Shown one piece after another: positions 26,070 to 34,762 of a DNA stretch of 64,000 bases. The DNA is taken from positions 124,001 to 188,000 of the forward strand of contig JAHEMJ010000015.1 in the NCBI GenBank assembly GCA_024643725.1, given 5' to 3'. A model generated the notes under the pieces. The model did no database searches. It was not told the DNA's origin and was given only the letters and a program-made list of their open reading frames with translations. Source of the DNA: Crocinitomicaceae bacterium. Lineage in GTDB: Bacteria > Bacteroidota > Bacteroidia > Flavobacteriales_D > Crocinitomicaceae. Both the position numbers and the translations under genes were made by a program. Positions within the stretch are counted from its first letter, which is position 1, and each line of letters opens with the position of its first letter.

Positions 26070-29069
26070 ATGAAGCAACTCCTCGTTTGTTTTTTACTGA
26101 TGCATCACATTGCATTCTCCCAAGTTGTTATCAACGAGGGATGCAACAAGAATTATTCTTCGTCCAGTGATGAGAACGGGGATGCCAGCGATTGGATCGA
26201 ATTGTACAATGCTGGTTCAGCTTCTGTAAATTTAAATGGCTACGCACTTTCTGATAAATTGACGAATCCGAACATGTGGATTTTCCCAAATTTAACCATT
26301 CCTGCGGGTGGATTTCAACAGGTGTTTTGTAGTCAAAAAAATCGCTTCGGAACGGCACCATTTCAATTTGGACTTTCAGAGCAAAATTTTACTCCTCAAG
26401 TTGGATGGAGTCAACATCAACTCGTTACTCCATTCTATTGGGACGGACAATCGAATGTGGTGATCAATGTTTGCTCCTATAACAATACCGGTTATACCGA
26501 AAATTCGATTTTCAAACAAACGGCAACATCTTACATTTCAACCATCGGAAGCTTTATTGACGGTAGTCCTGCTGCATGTTCTGCCAATAACGCCTCGACC
26601 TATTTCCAACGTCCAAACATCAAACTAAACAATGTGATCATTGGAACTGGAACCATTCAAAACTCGAATACAGATTATCCGGCTCCCTTTGGAAATTGGT
26701 ATTGGGGAGCAAGACACCAAATGCTCATTCGTGCAAGTGAATTGAGCGCCGCTGGATTGAGTGCAGGTATGATTCAATCCATTGGATTTGAGGTAGCAGG
26801 TACGAATGGTGAATTTTACACGTATGTTGATTTTCACATCAATTCAACACAAGTCACTGAATTAAGTGCCGAATTCCTTCCACTACAAGGAAATCTGTAC
26901 CACACCAATTTTAAATTAGGCGGAGGAGGAGAAACCGTTTATCTATTCGACCCAACGCAGCAGATGGTGTCAAGCTTACATGTTGAATCACCAACCAAAG
27001 ATATTTCCGTTGGATTAAGTCCGGATGCATCAACGACGGTAAAATGGATGCAAACTACTCCGGCATCATCCAACAATAGCAGTGTGATTTACTCGGATAG
27101 TTTGTCGAGACCTGTACTTTCGAAAATGTCGGGAATAAACAACAGTACGTTCTATCTAAAAATGTCGCACAGCAACACGGTGCCTTCAAAATTGGTGTAT
27201 ACAACCGATGGTTCCGAACCAACTTTTAGCTCTCAAGTTTATACCGATTCCATTTTAGTGTATCAAAAAAGTGTGTTTCGTGCGAAGGTATTTCCATTAA
27301 ATGCTACGAGTGGATACTTACCAAGTCAACAAGCGATCGCGACATACATTTTCAATGTTAGTCATGACACTCCAATTCTGTTAGTCACCACCGATCAAAC
27401 GAATTTATATGGCCCAACAGGGATCTTTGACAATTGGTCGAGTGATTGGGTGAAACCTGCTCATGCCGTTTATTTAAATGAAGGACTCGGACATCCCCTT
27501 GTTTTTGAGCGTCAAACAGCGATTCGCATGGACGGCGGTGCCGGAGGAAGTCGTTCGCAACCACAACATTCCTTCCGTTTGTCCTTCGATCATGGGGCAT
27601 TGGGACAAGCACCAGTACATTTTCCATTGATTCCAGATCGTGCAGATCGCACCAAATACAGCGAGATTTATTTGAGAAACGGAAGTAATCAATTTTTAAA
27701 TCTACCGTATAAAGACGCGAGTCAAGTACGCATGATGAGCGAAGGAACGAAGAATTACTATTCTGCATATCGTCCCGTTTCAGTATACATCAATGGATCC
27801 TACTTTGGACTGTACGAATTGCGCGAGAAATTCAATTCAGAATACTTCGAAATTCACGATGGTGCCAACAAAGATTCCATGGACTTATTGTCCCTCAGCT
27901 ATTGGTACAACCTTGTTTTGCGCACTGTAGAGGGTGATGTGAGTCATTTTTGGGATTCCTACGCGAACTTCCTGACATTAAATCCACTTGCACCAAGTTA
28001 CATGAGTGATGCAGATCAGATTATTGACCTGAAACATTACAGTGACTACATCATTGCGGAGTCGTGGATGGGTAACGTCGATTGGCCTGGAAACAACATT
28101 AAAATTTACCGATCGGATAAAACAAATTGGCGTTGGCGCTTTGGATTAATTGACTTAGAATTATCGATGCAACCCAACGGATGGACGAGCTGCACCGACA
28201 ATCACATCAATTACATGTTAGGACAGAGCACCAATCTACCATACATCAATATTTGGTTAAAAAGTATTCAAAATACCGAATATAAAAATTACTTCATCAA
28301 CCGTTTTGCCGATTTAATGAATACGAGTTATCAAACCGAAGTCTTATTAGCACGAGAAAATCAGTTTTTTGAGTCCATGGTGACCGAGATGCCAAACGAA
28401 TTTGCACGTTGGGGAGATCCGAATAACATTGCTGGACAAATGCAAACCTTTGTTACGAATCATGAAGTCTTTCAAGAACAATTAAGTTGCAGAAATGAAG
28501 TTGTATTTGAGGACATCAAAACGGCCTTCAATCTGGTAAAAACAATTGATGTGAGCTTAGATGTATTTCCTGAAAACGGTGGTGAGATTGCTTTGAATAC
28601 CATTCAACCTGCTATCTATCCATGGACAGGTACTTATTTCGATGGTGTTCCTGTGAACATGGTTGCGCTAGCAAAACCAGGCTATGCCTTCTCCCACTGG
28701 TTACCAACGGCTTTTATTAACGATACGCTTCAAGATTCATTGTCAACGAATATTACTGCTCCAACTGGATTTTTTACCGCCATTTTCAAGTTAATTCCAC
28801 TTCCTCCAGATGGACCGGATATTCATTTCACCGTGGCACCGAATCCATCCAACGGAACATTCGTTTTAACGCACGACAACAAAACACAAGCAACGGGATG
28901 CACGTATGAGATTTATGATTTGAGTGGACGAAAAGTCAGTGCAGGCACGGTAAATCACACAGCACTTGAAACGTCAATTACGATTCCAGATGTTCGTTCA
29001 TCGGTGTATATTCTTCGCGTGAACAAGAATAATGAAGCTTTGACGAATTTTAAGTTGATTAAGTATTAG
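26070..29069 (+). CDS. T9SS-secreted CotH-kinase-like protein with lamin-tail domain
   Basis: A 999-residue protein. Signal peptide 1-18 (HHIAFSQ|VVINEG); lamin-tail domain about 19-115 (DASDWIELYNAGSASVNLNGY). A chitobiase C-terminal-like stretch lies near 365-425 (LVYTTDGSEPTFSSQVY). A CotH-like atypical kinase domain covers about 433-800: IRMDGGAGGSRSQPQHSFRLSF, GSYFGLYELREKFNSEYF, NVDWPGNNIKIYR and RFGLIDLELSM. A bacterial-repeat-like segment follows, then a type A T9SS domain from about 920 (APNPSNGTFVLTHDN). Other CotH proteins phosphorylate secreted proteins; the metal-binding D-x-D appears here as D-L-E, so activity is uncertain. Its 3' end overlaps the convergent meaB by 11 bases. 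Confidence 0.88.
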   Translation: MKQLLVCFLLMHHIAFSQVVINEGCNKNYSSSSDENGDASDWIELYNAGSASVNLNGYALSDKLTNPNMWIFPNLTIPAGGFQQVFCSQKNRFGTAPFQFGLSEQNFTPQVGWSQHQLVTPFYWDGQSNVVINVCSYNNTGYTENSIFKQTATSYISTIGSFIDGSPAACSANNASTYFQRPNIKLNNVIIGTGTIQNSNTDYPAPFGNWYWGARHQMLIRASELSAAGLSAGMIQSIGFEVAGTNGEFYTYVDFHINSTQVTELSAEFLPLQGNLYHTNFKLGGGGETVYLFDPTQQMVSSLHVESPTKDISVGLSPDASTTVKWMQTTPASSNNSSVIYSDSLSRPVLSKMSGINNSTFYLKMSHSNTVPSKLVYTTDGSEPTFSSQVYTDSILVYQKSVFRAKVFPLNATSGYLPSQQAIATYIFNVSHDTPILLVTTDQTNLYGPTGIFDNWSSDWVKPAHAVYLNEGLGHPLVFERQTAIRMDGGAGGSRSQPQHSFRLSFDHGALGQAPVHFPLIPDRADRTKYSEIYLRNGSNQFLNLPYKDASQVRMMSEGTKNYYSAYRPVSVYINGSYFGLYELREKFNSEYFEIHDGANKDSMDLLSLSYWYNLVLRTVEGDVSHFWDSYANFLTLNPLAPSYMSDADQIIDLKHYSDYIIAESWMGNVDWPGNNIKIYRSDKTNWRWRFGLIDLELSMQPNGWTSCTDNHINYMLGQSTNLPYINIWLKSIQNTEYKNYFINRFADLMNTSYQTEVLLARENQFFESMVTEMPNEFARWGDPNNIAGQMQTFVTNHEVFQEQLSCRNEVVFEDIKTAFNLVKTIDVSLDVFPENGGEIALNTIQPAIYPWTGTYFDGVPVNMVALAKPGYAFSHWLPTAFINDTLQDSLSTNITAPTGFFTAIFKLIPLPPDGPDIHFTVAPNPSNGTFVLTHDNKTQATGCTYEIYDLSGRKVSAGTVNHTALETSITIPDVRSSVYILRVNKNNEALTNFKLIKY

Positions 29070-30096
29070 ACTTAAATCCTTGAAACAATTCTTCCGCCGC
29101 TTGATAGGCCAAGATTTCACCGGATTTCACCTTGGACTCCATTTCGTGGTATTTCGCTAGCCAATCTTCATTTGCGAAAAAGTCGCTTTGTAACAAGGCA
29201 CGAAGCATTTCCTCCAAGACCTCTACTTCTTGGCGCATTCTATTTTCGTTGATCCAACCGGAATGTTCCATGGCCTGAAAAAAAGATTGCAAGTTGGACC
29301 AAATGTCCTCGAATCCTTCTTTTGTCATGCTACTCGCCGTATGGACTTGAGTAATCCAGTCGTTTTCTTTTGGCGGAAATAAATGTAAGGCATTTGCGTA
29401 TTCTCTTCTTGCCCACTGCGCCTTTTGAACGTTTTCACCATCGGCTTTTGTGATGATCATTCCATCCGCCATTTCCATGATACCACGCTTCATTCCTTGA
29501 AGCTCATCTCCCGCACCAGCAAGCATGAGTAAGAGAAAGAAATCAACCATCGAATGAACGATTGTTTCTGATTGTCCTACACCAACCGTTTCCACAAAAA
29601 TGACTTCGTATCCTGCCGCTTCACATAAAATAATGGCTTCGCGTGTGTGTCGCGCCACACCACCTAAGGTGCTATCAGAAGCCGTAGGACGAATAAACAC
29701 ATTATCCAATTTCGACAAGGTTTCCATGCGTGTTTTATCGCCCAAAATACTTCCGCCTGAAACGTTGGAAGATGGATCAATCGCTAAGATGGCTAATTTG
29801 CTTTTATCTGTTAAGATGTGATTCCCAAAGGCTTCGATGAAGGTACTCTTCCCTACTCCCGGAACGCCAGTAATCCCAATGCGCCATGCCTTTTTACCAA
29901 GTCCAAGGCATAATTGCAACAATTTATTGGCTTCTGAACGGTCTTCCGGACGCTTGCTCTCTACCAAAGTAATCGCAGCACTCAACGCTGTCCTATCTCC
30001 CGCACAAATGCGTTCAAATAAATGTCCTGCATTGCGTTCACTAAGACGCGACTTCCGCTCTTGAAACCAATCGTTTAATTGTTGATCATTCGGCAT
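29059..30096 (-). CDS. meaB: Methylmalonyl-CoA mutase-associated GTPase MeaB
   Basis: A G3E-family GTPase of 345 residues that protects and loads B12-dependent methylmalonyl-CoA mutase. Walker A is GVPGVGKST at residues 77-85. Further motifs are AIDPSSNVSGGSILGDKTRM, FIRPTASDSTLGGVARHTREA, FVETVGVGQSET and ITKADG. Length agrees with the family. The mutase is not in the window; the biotin carboxylase gene at 54353 could belong to the same propionate pathway. The start overlaps the 3' end of elbB by 11 bases, so the genes are cotranscribed, and its 3' end overlaps the CotH gene. Confidence 0.95.
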   Translation of the reverse strand: MPNDQQLNDWFQERKSRLSERNAGHLFERICAGDRTALSAAITLVESKRPEDRSEANKLLQLCLGLGKKAWRIGITGVPGVGKSTFIEAFGNHILTDKSKLAILAIDPSSNVSGGSILGDKTRMETLSKLDNVFIRPTASDSTLGGVARHTREAIILCEAAGYEVIFVETVGVGQSETIVHSMVDFFLLLMLAGAGDELQGMKRGIMEMADGMIITKADGENVQKAQWARREYANALHLFPPKENDWITQVHTASSMTKEGFEDIWSNLQSFFQAMEHSGWINENRMRQEVEVLEEMLRALLQSDFFANEDWLAKYHEMESKVKSGEILAYQAAEELFQGFKSNT

Positions 30097-30778
30097 CGAG
30101 CATTGATTTCAAGGCTTGAAAAGCCGCTTGAATATTCGCGTGTATTTCAGAAATACGAGCCTCCATCATGTAACATGGTGCTGTAATGAGTTTGTTTTCT
30201 TGATCGATGTGAACGGATCCCAAAGAGCAATCAGCGGTTTCCGCTCCGGTTTGTTGCAATCCGGCTTCAAATCCAGCAATTTCATAAGGTGACGCCGCAT
30301 GTTTAGAGCCAATTGTCATGGAAGCGTGTATCGCTGATCCTTCAAACGCTTTTGCGAGTACAATCGGACTAACGCACAAGGCAACGATCGGTTTTCCAAT
30401 ATTCACAAGGTTCACGAGGAGTAACTTCACATCGGGACGAATGGAAGCATTTGGACCGTCGAACGCCCACGTTGTAAAGTTTTTAGCACTTCCGAATCCA
30501 CCAGGAATGACAAGTGCATCTAAATCTGCTGGAACCACTTCTTGAATGGCTGTCATGTTTCCACGTGCAATTCGTGCTGCCTCCACCATCATGTTTCTTG
30601 ATTCAGTCATTTCCTCACCATTCAAGTGATTCACAACATGGTGTTGAGGAGCATCAATCCCTATGCAAACAGCTTCAGCGCCCATTCGGTCGATTTCCAA
30701 CATCGCCAGAACTGCTTCTTGAATTTCCGCGCCGTCATACACGCCGCATCCAGAAAATAAAACGCCTATTTTCAACAT
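30086..30778 (-). CDS. elbB: ElbB-type DJ-1/PfpI-superfamily protein (glyoxalase-like)
   Basis: A 230-residue cytoplasmic protein. The start (IGVLFSGCGVYDGAEIQEA) and the PGGFGSAKNFTTWAFDG segment are characteristic of ElbB. The nucleophile elbow is VALCVSPIVLAKA, with the Cys in the position expected for the DJ-1 superfamily. ElbB of E. coli was tied to isoprenoid synthesis and has weak glyoxalase activity; the true role is not settled. It lies 11 bases after bshA and overlaps meaB, within a four-gene minus-strand run. Confidence 0.92.
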   Translation of the reverse strand: MLKIGVLFSGCGVYDGAEIQEAVLAMLEIDRMGAEAVCIGIDAPQHHVVNHLNGEEMTESRNMMVEAARIARGNMTAIQEVVPADLDALVIPGGFGSAKNFTTWAFDGPNASIRPDVKLLLVNLVNIGKPIVALCVSPIVLAKAFEGSAIHASMTIGSKHAASPYEIAGFEAGLQQTGAETADCSLGSVHIDQENKLITAPCYMMEARISEIHANIQAAFQALKSMLDAE

Positions 30779-30789
30779 GTTAAGTATGA

Positions 30790-31908
30790 TTATTTGACTA
30801 ATTTACGATATAATTCTTCATACATCGGAAGAATGCGAGCTAAACTAAATTCCTCTGAGCGCAATTTCGCTTGTTTTTTGAAAGCGGGATGATTTTCGGG
30901 CTTCAATAACTCAAGGGTGTTTTTCGCCATGTCATCGATGTCGCCAACATCAGAAAGATAACCCGAATATCCGTGTATGTTCACTTCCGGTATTCCACCT
31001 GTATTCGATGAAATAACGGGAACTCCAACCGCCATGGCTTCCAATGCTGCGAGTCCAAAACTTTCCGTTTCGGATGGCAACAAAAAGACATCTGCCATTT
31101 CAAGTACATGTGAGGTATCGCGCACCTTTCCCAGAAAAATAACTTGGTCACATAAATTCAATTCACGACAAAGACGTTCACAGTGGTAACGGTCCGGACC
31201 GTCGCCAACAAGGATTAATTTAGAAGGAAGTTCCGCATTTACTTTGGCAAAAACTCGTAGGACATCATCCACACGTTTAACCGGACGAAAATTAGAGATG
31301 TGACAAAGAATACGTTCTCCATCTCTGGCATATTTTTGACGCATGTAAACGGTATAATGCTCATCCTCGGCGTCTTCCACTACAAAATTTGGAATCACGT
31401 GAATGTCTCTAGTCACTTGAAAATGCGCATAAGTATCGTTTTTCAAACTTTCAGAAACGGTTGTAACTGCATCCGAGTGATTGATGCAAAAGGTAATGAC
31501 CGGTTCAAAGGACGGATCCTTTCCAACAAGCGTTATGTCTGTGCCGTGTAACGTTGTCACAAAAGGAATTTCAATTCCTTGTGCTTTCAAAATCTGCTGT
31601 GCCATAAATGCCGCTGAGGCATGTGGAATCGCGTAATGTACATGTAAAATGTCCAATTTCTCATGCTTCACTACATCCACCATTTTACTCGCTAATTGCG
31701 TTTCGTAGGGTTGAAAATCAAACAGTGGGTAATCTGTTAACGATACCTCATGGTAAAAGATATTCTCACGGAAAGAACCCAATCGAACTGGTTGGGAATA
31801 GGTAATGAAATGAATTTCATGCCCTTTCGCCGCTAGTGCTTTTCCTAACTCCGTTGCTACAACCCCACTTCCACCATACGTTGGATAAAGTACTATGCCT
31901 ACTTTCAT
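30790..31908 (-). CDS. bshA: N-acetyl-alpha-D-glucosaminyl L-malate synthase (bacillithiol step 1)
   Basis: A GT4 glycosyltransferase of 372 residues that joins GlcNAc from UDP-GlcNAc to L-malate. Diagnostic BshA features are the N-terminal YPTYGGSGVVATELG, LHVHYAIPHASAA and TTLHGTDITLVG; the GT4 E-x7-E motif is in SETESFGLAALEAMAVG. Bacillithiol is known in Firmicutes and many Bacteroidota. bshB and bshC are not in the window. Its ATG is three bases after the stop of the outer-membrane protein gene. Confidence 0.94.
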   Translation of the reverse strand: MKVGIVLYPTYGGSGVVATELGKALAAKGHEIHFITYSQPVRLGSFRENIFYHEVSLTDYPLFDFQPYETQLASKMVDVVKHEKLDILHVHYAIPHASAAFMAQQILKAQGIEIPFVTTLHGTDITLVGKDPSFEPVITFCINHSDAVTTVSESLKNDTYAHFQVTRDIHVIPNFVVEDAEDEHYTVYMRQKYARDGERILCHISNFRPVKRVDDVLRVFAKVNAELPSKLILVGDGPDRYHCERLCRELNLCDQVIFLGKVRDTSHVLEMADVFLLPSETESFGLAALEAMAVGVPVISSNTGGIPEVNIHGYSGYLSDVGDIDDMAKNTLELLKPENHPAFKKQAKLRSEEFSLARILPMYEELYRKLVK

Positions 31909-31911
31909 GAA

Positions 31912-32478
31912 TTATTTTGTTAATGGTATAAATAAAGTAACGCGGTAAATTACTGGCAAGATGCGAACGATTTGTCCAGCTTGATTTTTCATTTTAAACG
32001 CATATGAACTTCTAAATGGACTATTTTGTGCATTGATCAAATCGTAAAACAAAGCCAGGTTTAAATTGACTTTCGGTCCTAATTTCAGATAAAATCCACC
32101 ACCTACGAATAAGGTTGGAGCCCATTTTTTAGGCTGTGTTTGAAACGTGGTGAAATTATACGGGCTATGCAGCATCTGAAATTCCGTACCGACAAAAATC
32201 TTATCCTGAAAGCGCAAATGTGCGAATGCACCTCCGCCATAAATGGTGAAATGTGACTGCATCGCTAGATAATTTGACCAAGATCGCTGTAAACGGAAAG
32301 ATGGTCCTACGACCAAATTGTTCGGGAGTTTTGCTGCATATTTCAACTCACCACCAAAGGTACCTCCTAGATTAGATCCTCCGCCATAAGCCTCAATTCC
32401 CAACTCTGAACTTTCAATTTGTGCTTGACTTTGAACGGTGAAAAATCCAAAGATAATAAGCATGAATAACTGCTTCAT
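31912..32478 (-). CDS. Probable outer-membrane beta-barrel protein, unknown function
   Basis: A 188-residue protein with a signal peptide (MKQLFMLIIFGFFTVQSQAQ). The ATG at 32478 is used; a GTG at 32493 overlaps the promoter box. The mature part alternates polar and hydrophobic residues with many aromatics and glycines (GGGSNLGGTFGGELKYAA, VVGPSFRLQRSWSNYL, TLFVGGGFYLKLG) and ends in an aromatic/hydrophobic strand (YRVTLFIPLTK), as expected for a small barrel of about eight strands. It heads the bshA-elbB-meaB run. Function cannot be named. Confidence 0.75.
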   Translation of the reverse strand: MKQLFMLIIFGFFTVQSQAQIESSELGIEAYGGGSNLGGTFGGELKYAAKLPNNLVVGPSFRLQRSWSNYLAMQSHFTIYGGGAFAHLRFQDKIFVGTEFQMLHSPYNFTTFQTQPKKWAPTLFVGGGFYLKLGPKVNLNLALFYDLINAQNSPFRSSYAFKMKNQAGQIVRILPVIYRVTLFIPLTK

Positions 32479-32492
32479 AAATTTCTTTTTCA

Positions 32493-32500
32493 CAAAGATA
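32493..32500 (-). promoter_or_regulatory. Putative -7 promoter box (TATCTTTG) for the outer-membrane protein-bshA operon
   Basis: Exact TAnnTTTG match, 14 bases before the ATG at 32478. It is divergent from the folD promoter box 32 bases away. Confidence 0.55.
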
Positions 32501-32531
32501 ACTTGATTTAGGTCAGGATGTATGTTCTTCC

Positions 32532-32539
32532 TATCTTTG
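32532..32539 (+). promoter_or_regulatory. Putative -7 promoter box (TATCTTTG) for folD
   Basis: Exact TAnnTTTG match, 13 bases before the folD ATG. It is identical in sequence to the divergent box of the neighbouring operon. Confidence 0.55.
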
Positions 32540-32552
32540 CAAAAACTTTCTT

Positions 32553-33431
32553 ATGACAATCCTAGACGGTAAAGCAACAGCGGCACAAATTAGAGCAGAA
32601 CTCGCTCAAGCAGTTCAACAACGCAAATTGGAAGGAAAAAAAATTCCACATTTAGCAGCTGTTCTTGTCGGGAATGACGGTGGATCTGTATCCTACGTGA
32701 ATTCGAAAGTGAGTGCTTGTGACCAAATTGGATTCGAAAGCACATTAATTCGTTACGACGAATCTGTTCCAGAGGATATTTTATTGGACAAAGTGCGTCA
32801 GTTAAACGAGGATAAAAGCATCGATGGATTCATCGTTCAATTGCCACTACCTGCGCACATTGATGAATTGAAAGTGACTCAAGCAATCGACCCAAAAAAA
32901 GATGTCGATGGATTTCATCCGCGCAATTTAGGAAACATGATCCTCAATTTACCTGGATTTTTACCAGCGACTCCAGCTGGAATCATGGCACTCATCGAAC
33001 GCAACAACATTCCAACAGAAGGAAAAAACTGCGTGATCATTGGACGCAGTAATATCGTTGGAACGCCACTTTCGATTATGTTAGGAAGAAACGCCAATCC
33101 GGGAAACTGTACGGTAACTTTGGCACACTCAAGAACTGAAAATTTAAAGGAGATTTGTTTAAACGCTGATATTTTAATTTCAGCCATCGGACAACCAAAT
33201 TTCGTTACAGCTGACATGGTCAAACCAGGAGCGGTGATTATCGATGTTGGAACAACCCGCGTTGATGACGCTACACGCGAACGTGGATGGAGATTAGTGG
33301 GCGACGTAAAATTCGACGAAGTAGCTCCGAAATGCAGTTTTATCAGTCCTGTGCCCGGTGGAGTTGGTCCGATGACCATCGCATCCTTGATGATGAACAC
33401 CTTGAAAGCTATGGAATTAAAAGGAAAATAA
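32553..33431 (+). CDS. folD: Bifunctional methylenetetrahydrofolate dehydrogenase / methenyltetrahydrofolate cyclohydrolase
   Basis: Interconverts methylene-, methenyl- and 10-formyl-tetrahydrofolate in one-carbon metabolism. The 292-residue sequence has the catalytic SYVNSK motif (Tyr and Lys) near residue 50, [22 protein letters not shown], the NADP loop [14 protein letters not shown] and [18 protein letters not shown] near the end. Length is normal. The stop shares one base with the start of the S4-domain gene (TAATG), suggesting coupled translation. Confidence 0.97.
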   Translation: MTILDGKATAAQIRAELAQAVQQRKLEGKKIPHLAAVLVGNDGGSVSYVNSKVSACDQIGFESTLIRYDESVPEDILLDKVRQLNEDKSIDGFIVQLPLPAHIDELKVTQAIDPKKDVDGFHPRNLGNMILNLPGFLPATPAGIMALIERNNIPTEGKNCVIIGRSNIVGTPLSIMLGRNANPGNCTVTLAHSRTENLKEICLNADILISAIGQPNFVTADMVKPGAVIIDVGTTRVDDATRERGWRLVGDVKFDEVAPKCSFISPVPGGVGPMTIASLMMNTLKAMELKGK

Positions 33432-33637
33432 TGGAGCAATTTGCCGTAAATGGAGAATTCATCGAACTGATGGGATTACTCAAAGCTTTAGGAATCGCCG
33501 AAACCGGTGGACACGCCAAACACATTGTTGATTCTGGCATCGTTTACCGAAATGGACAAATTGAAACCAGAAGACGCGCGAAACTGATCAAAGGAGATAT
33601 TCTCCTCATCGAGGACCTGAAAGTGGAATTGATATAG
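33431..33637 (+). CDS. Small S4-domain RNA-binding protein (YbcJ-like)
   Basis: A 68-residue protein consisting of a single S4-like RNA-binding fold: FIELMGLLKALGIAETGGHAKHIV, then DSGIVYRNGQIETRRRAKLIKGD. It resembles E. coli YbcJ. The start at 33431 gives a complete domain and overlaps the folD stop by one base; the frame extends upstream inside folD but without family similarity. Pairing of folD with a YbcJ-like gene is seen in other bacteria. RNA target unknown. Confidence 0.88.
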   Translation: MEQFAVNGEFIELMGLLKALGIAETGGHAKHIVDSGIVYRNGQIETRRRAKLIKGDILLIEDLKVELI

Positions 33638-33664
33638 AGAGGCAAAATCCTCGTTTCACCTCTC
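33637..33664. terminator. Possible hairpin between convergent S4 gene and M42 peptidase
   Basis: GAGAGG at 33637-33642 pairs with CCTCTC at 33659-33664 across a 16-base loop. A shorter alternative (GAGG/CCTC) is possible. No T-run, so termination is uncertain. Confidence 0.3.
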
Positions 33665-33677
33665 CAATCGATTTAGT

Positions 33678-34757
33678 TTATTTTAAGTAACGGAAATCTT
33701 GTCCAGCTTTTACCGTTTTCAGCGTTTCATAAATGAGGCGAATGCAGTTCTCTACATCTTCTTTTTGCACCATCTCTACCGTGGTATGCATGTATCGCAA
33801 TGGCAAAGAAATCAGTGCACTCGTTACTCCTTCATTTGAATAAGCAAAGGCATCTGTGTCTGTTCCTGTGGAGCGTGAAACCGCAGCGCGTTGGAACGGA
33901 ATTTTATTTTTCTGAGCAGCCGTGATGATTTGCTTCAAGAAGTTATTCTGAACTGCTGGACCATACGTTAACACCGGTCCATCACCCGATTTTTGATCTC
34001 CATTTTCGATTTTGTCAACCATCGGTGTCCCAGTATCGTGACACACATCGGTGATCAAAGCCAAATCCGGTTTAATGCGATGCGCCATCATTTCCGCTCC
34101 GCGTAATCCAATTTCTTCTTGAACCGAATTCACGACGTACAAGGTAAACGGCAATTTCGTTTTGGACTCCTTCAACATGCGCGCAACTTCGGCAATCATG
34201 AATCCACCCATGCGGTTATCTAAGGCTCTTCCAACATATTTGTTTTTATTCAGAATCATGAATTCATCTTCAAACGTTGCAACGCATCCAACGTGAACAC
34301 CCAACGCTTCCACCTCATCTTTGGAATTACATCCGCAGTCCAAGAAAATGTTTTTCATGCTCGGCGTTTCTTCTTTTTGTTGACGCATGTGAATCGCAGG
34401 CCATCCAAAAACTGCTTTAACAATTCCTTTATCGGTATGAATATTCACGCGTTTGGAAGGTGCGATCATGTGATCGGAACCACCGTTACGTCGCAAATAA
34501 ATGAATCCATCTTTGGTAATGTAATGCACAAACCAGGAAATTTCATCCGCATGTGCTTCGATCACCACTTTATAATCGTGTCCTGGATTGATGATGCCAG
34601 CGACGGAACCGTAGTTATCCGTGATGTAATCGTCCACGTATGGCTTGATGTAATCTAACCACATTTTTTGTCCAGCTGATTCAAAACCAGTTGGACTCGC
34701 ATTGTTTAAATAATTTGCTAAGAATTTTTCCGATTTCGCTTGAATGATTTTTCCCAT
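33678..34757 (-). CDS. M42-family metallo-aminopeptidase/cellulase-like
   Basis: A 359-residue zinc or cobalt peptidase of the M42 family. Start at the ATG at 34757 (MGKIIQAKSEKFLANYL), five bases after the stop of the T9SS type B gene; the longer frame to 34817 runs into that gene. Metal and catalytic motifs: VIEAHADEISWFV (His, Asp), GRALDNRMGGF (bridging Asp), NSVQEEIGLRGAEMMAHRI (Glu-Glu pair), LITDVCHDTG (Asp) and LRYMHTTVEMV (His). No signal peptide, so it is cytoplasmic and probably trims peptides. Confidence 0.92.
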   Translation of the reverse strand: MGKIIQAKSEKFLANYLNNASPTGFESAGQKMWLDYIKPYVDDYITDNYGSVAGIINPGHDYKVVIEAHADEISWFVHYITKDGFIYLRRNGGSDHMIAPSKRVNIHTDKGIVKAVFGWPAIHMRQQKEETPSMKNIFLDCGCNSKDEVEALGVHVGCVATFEDEFMILNKNKYVGRALDNRMGGFMIAEVARMLKESKTKLPFTLYVVNSVQEEIGLRGAEMMAHRIKPDLALITDVCHDTGTPMVDKIENGDQKSGDGPVLTYGPAVQNNFLKQIITAAQKNKIPFQRAAVSRSTGTDTDAFAYSNEGVTSALISLPLRYMHTTVEMVQKEDVENCIRLIYETLKTVKAGQDFRYLK

Positions 34758-34762
34758 TTTCG

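Noticed and set aside
32915-33439. 174-codon open frame antisense to folD
   Set aside because: A shadow of folD codon structure; folD itself matches its family along its whole length.
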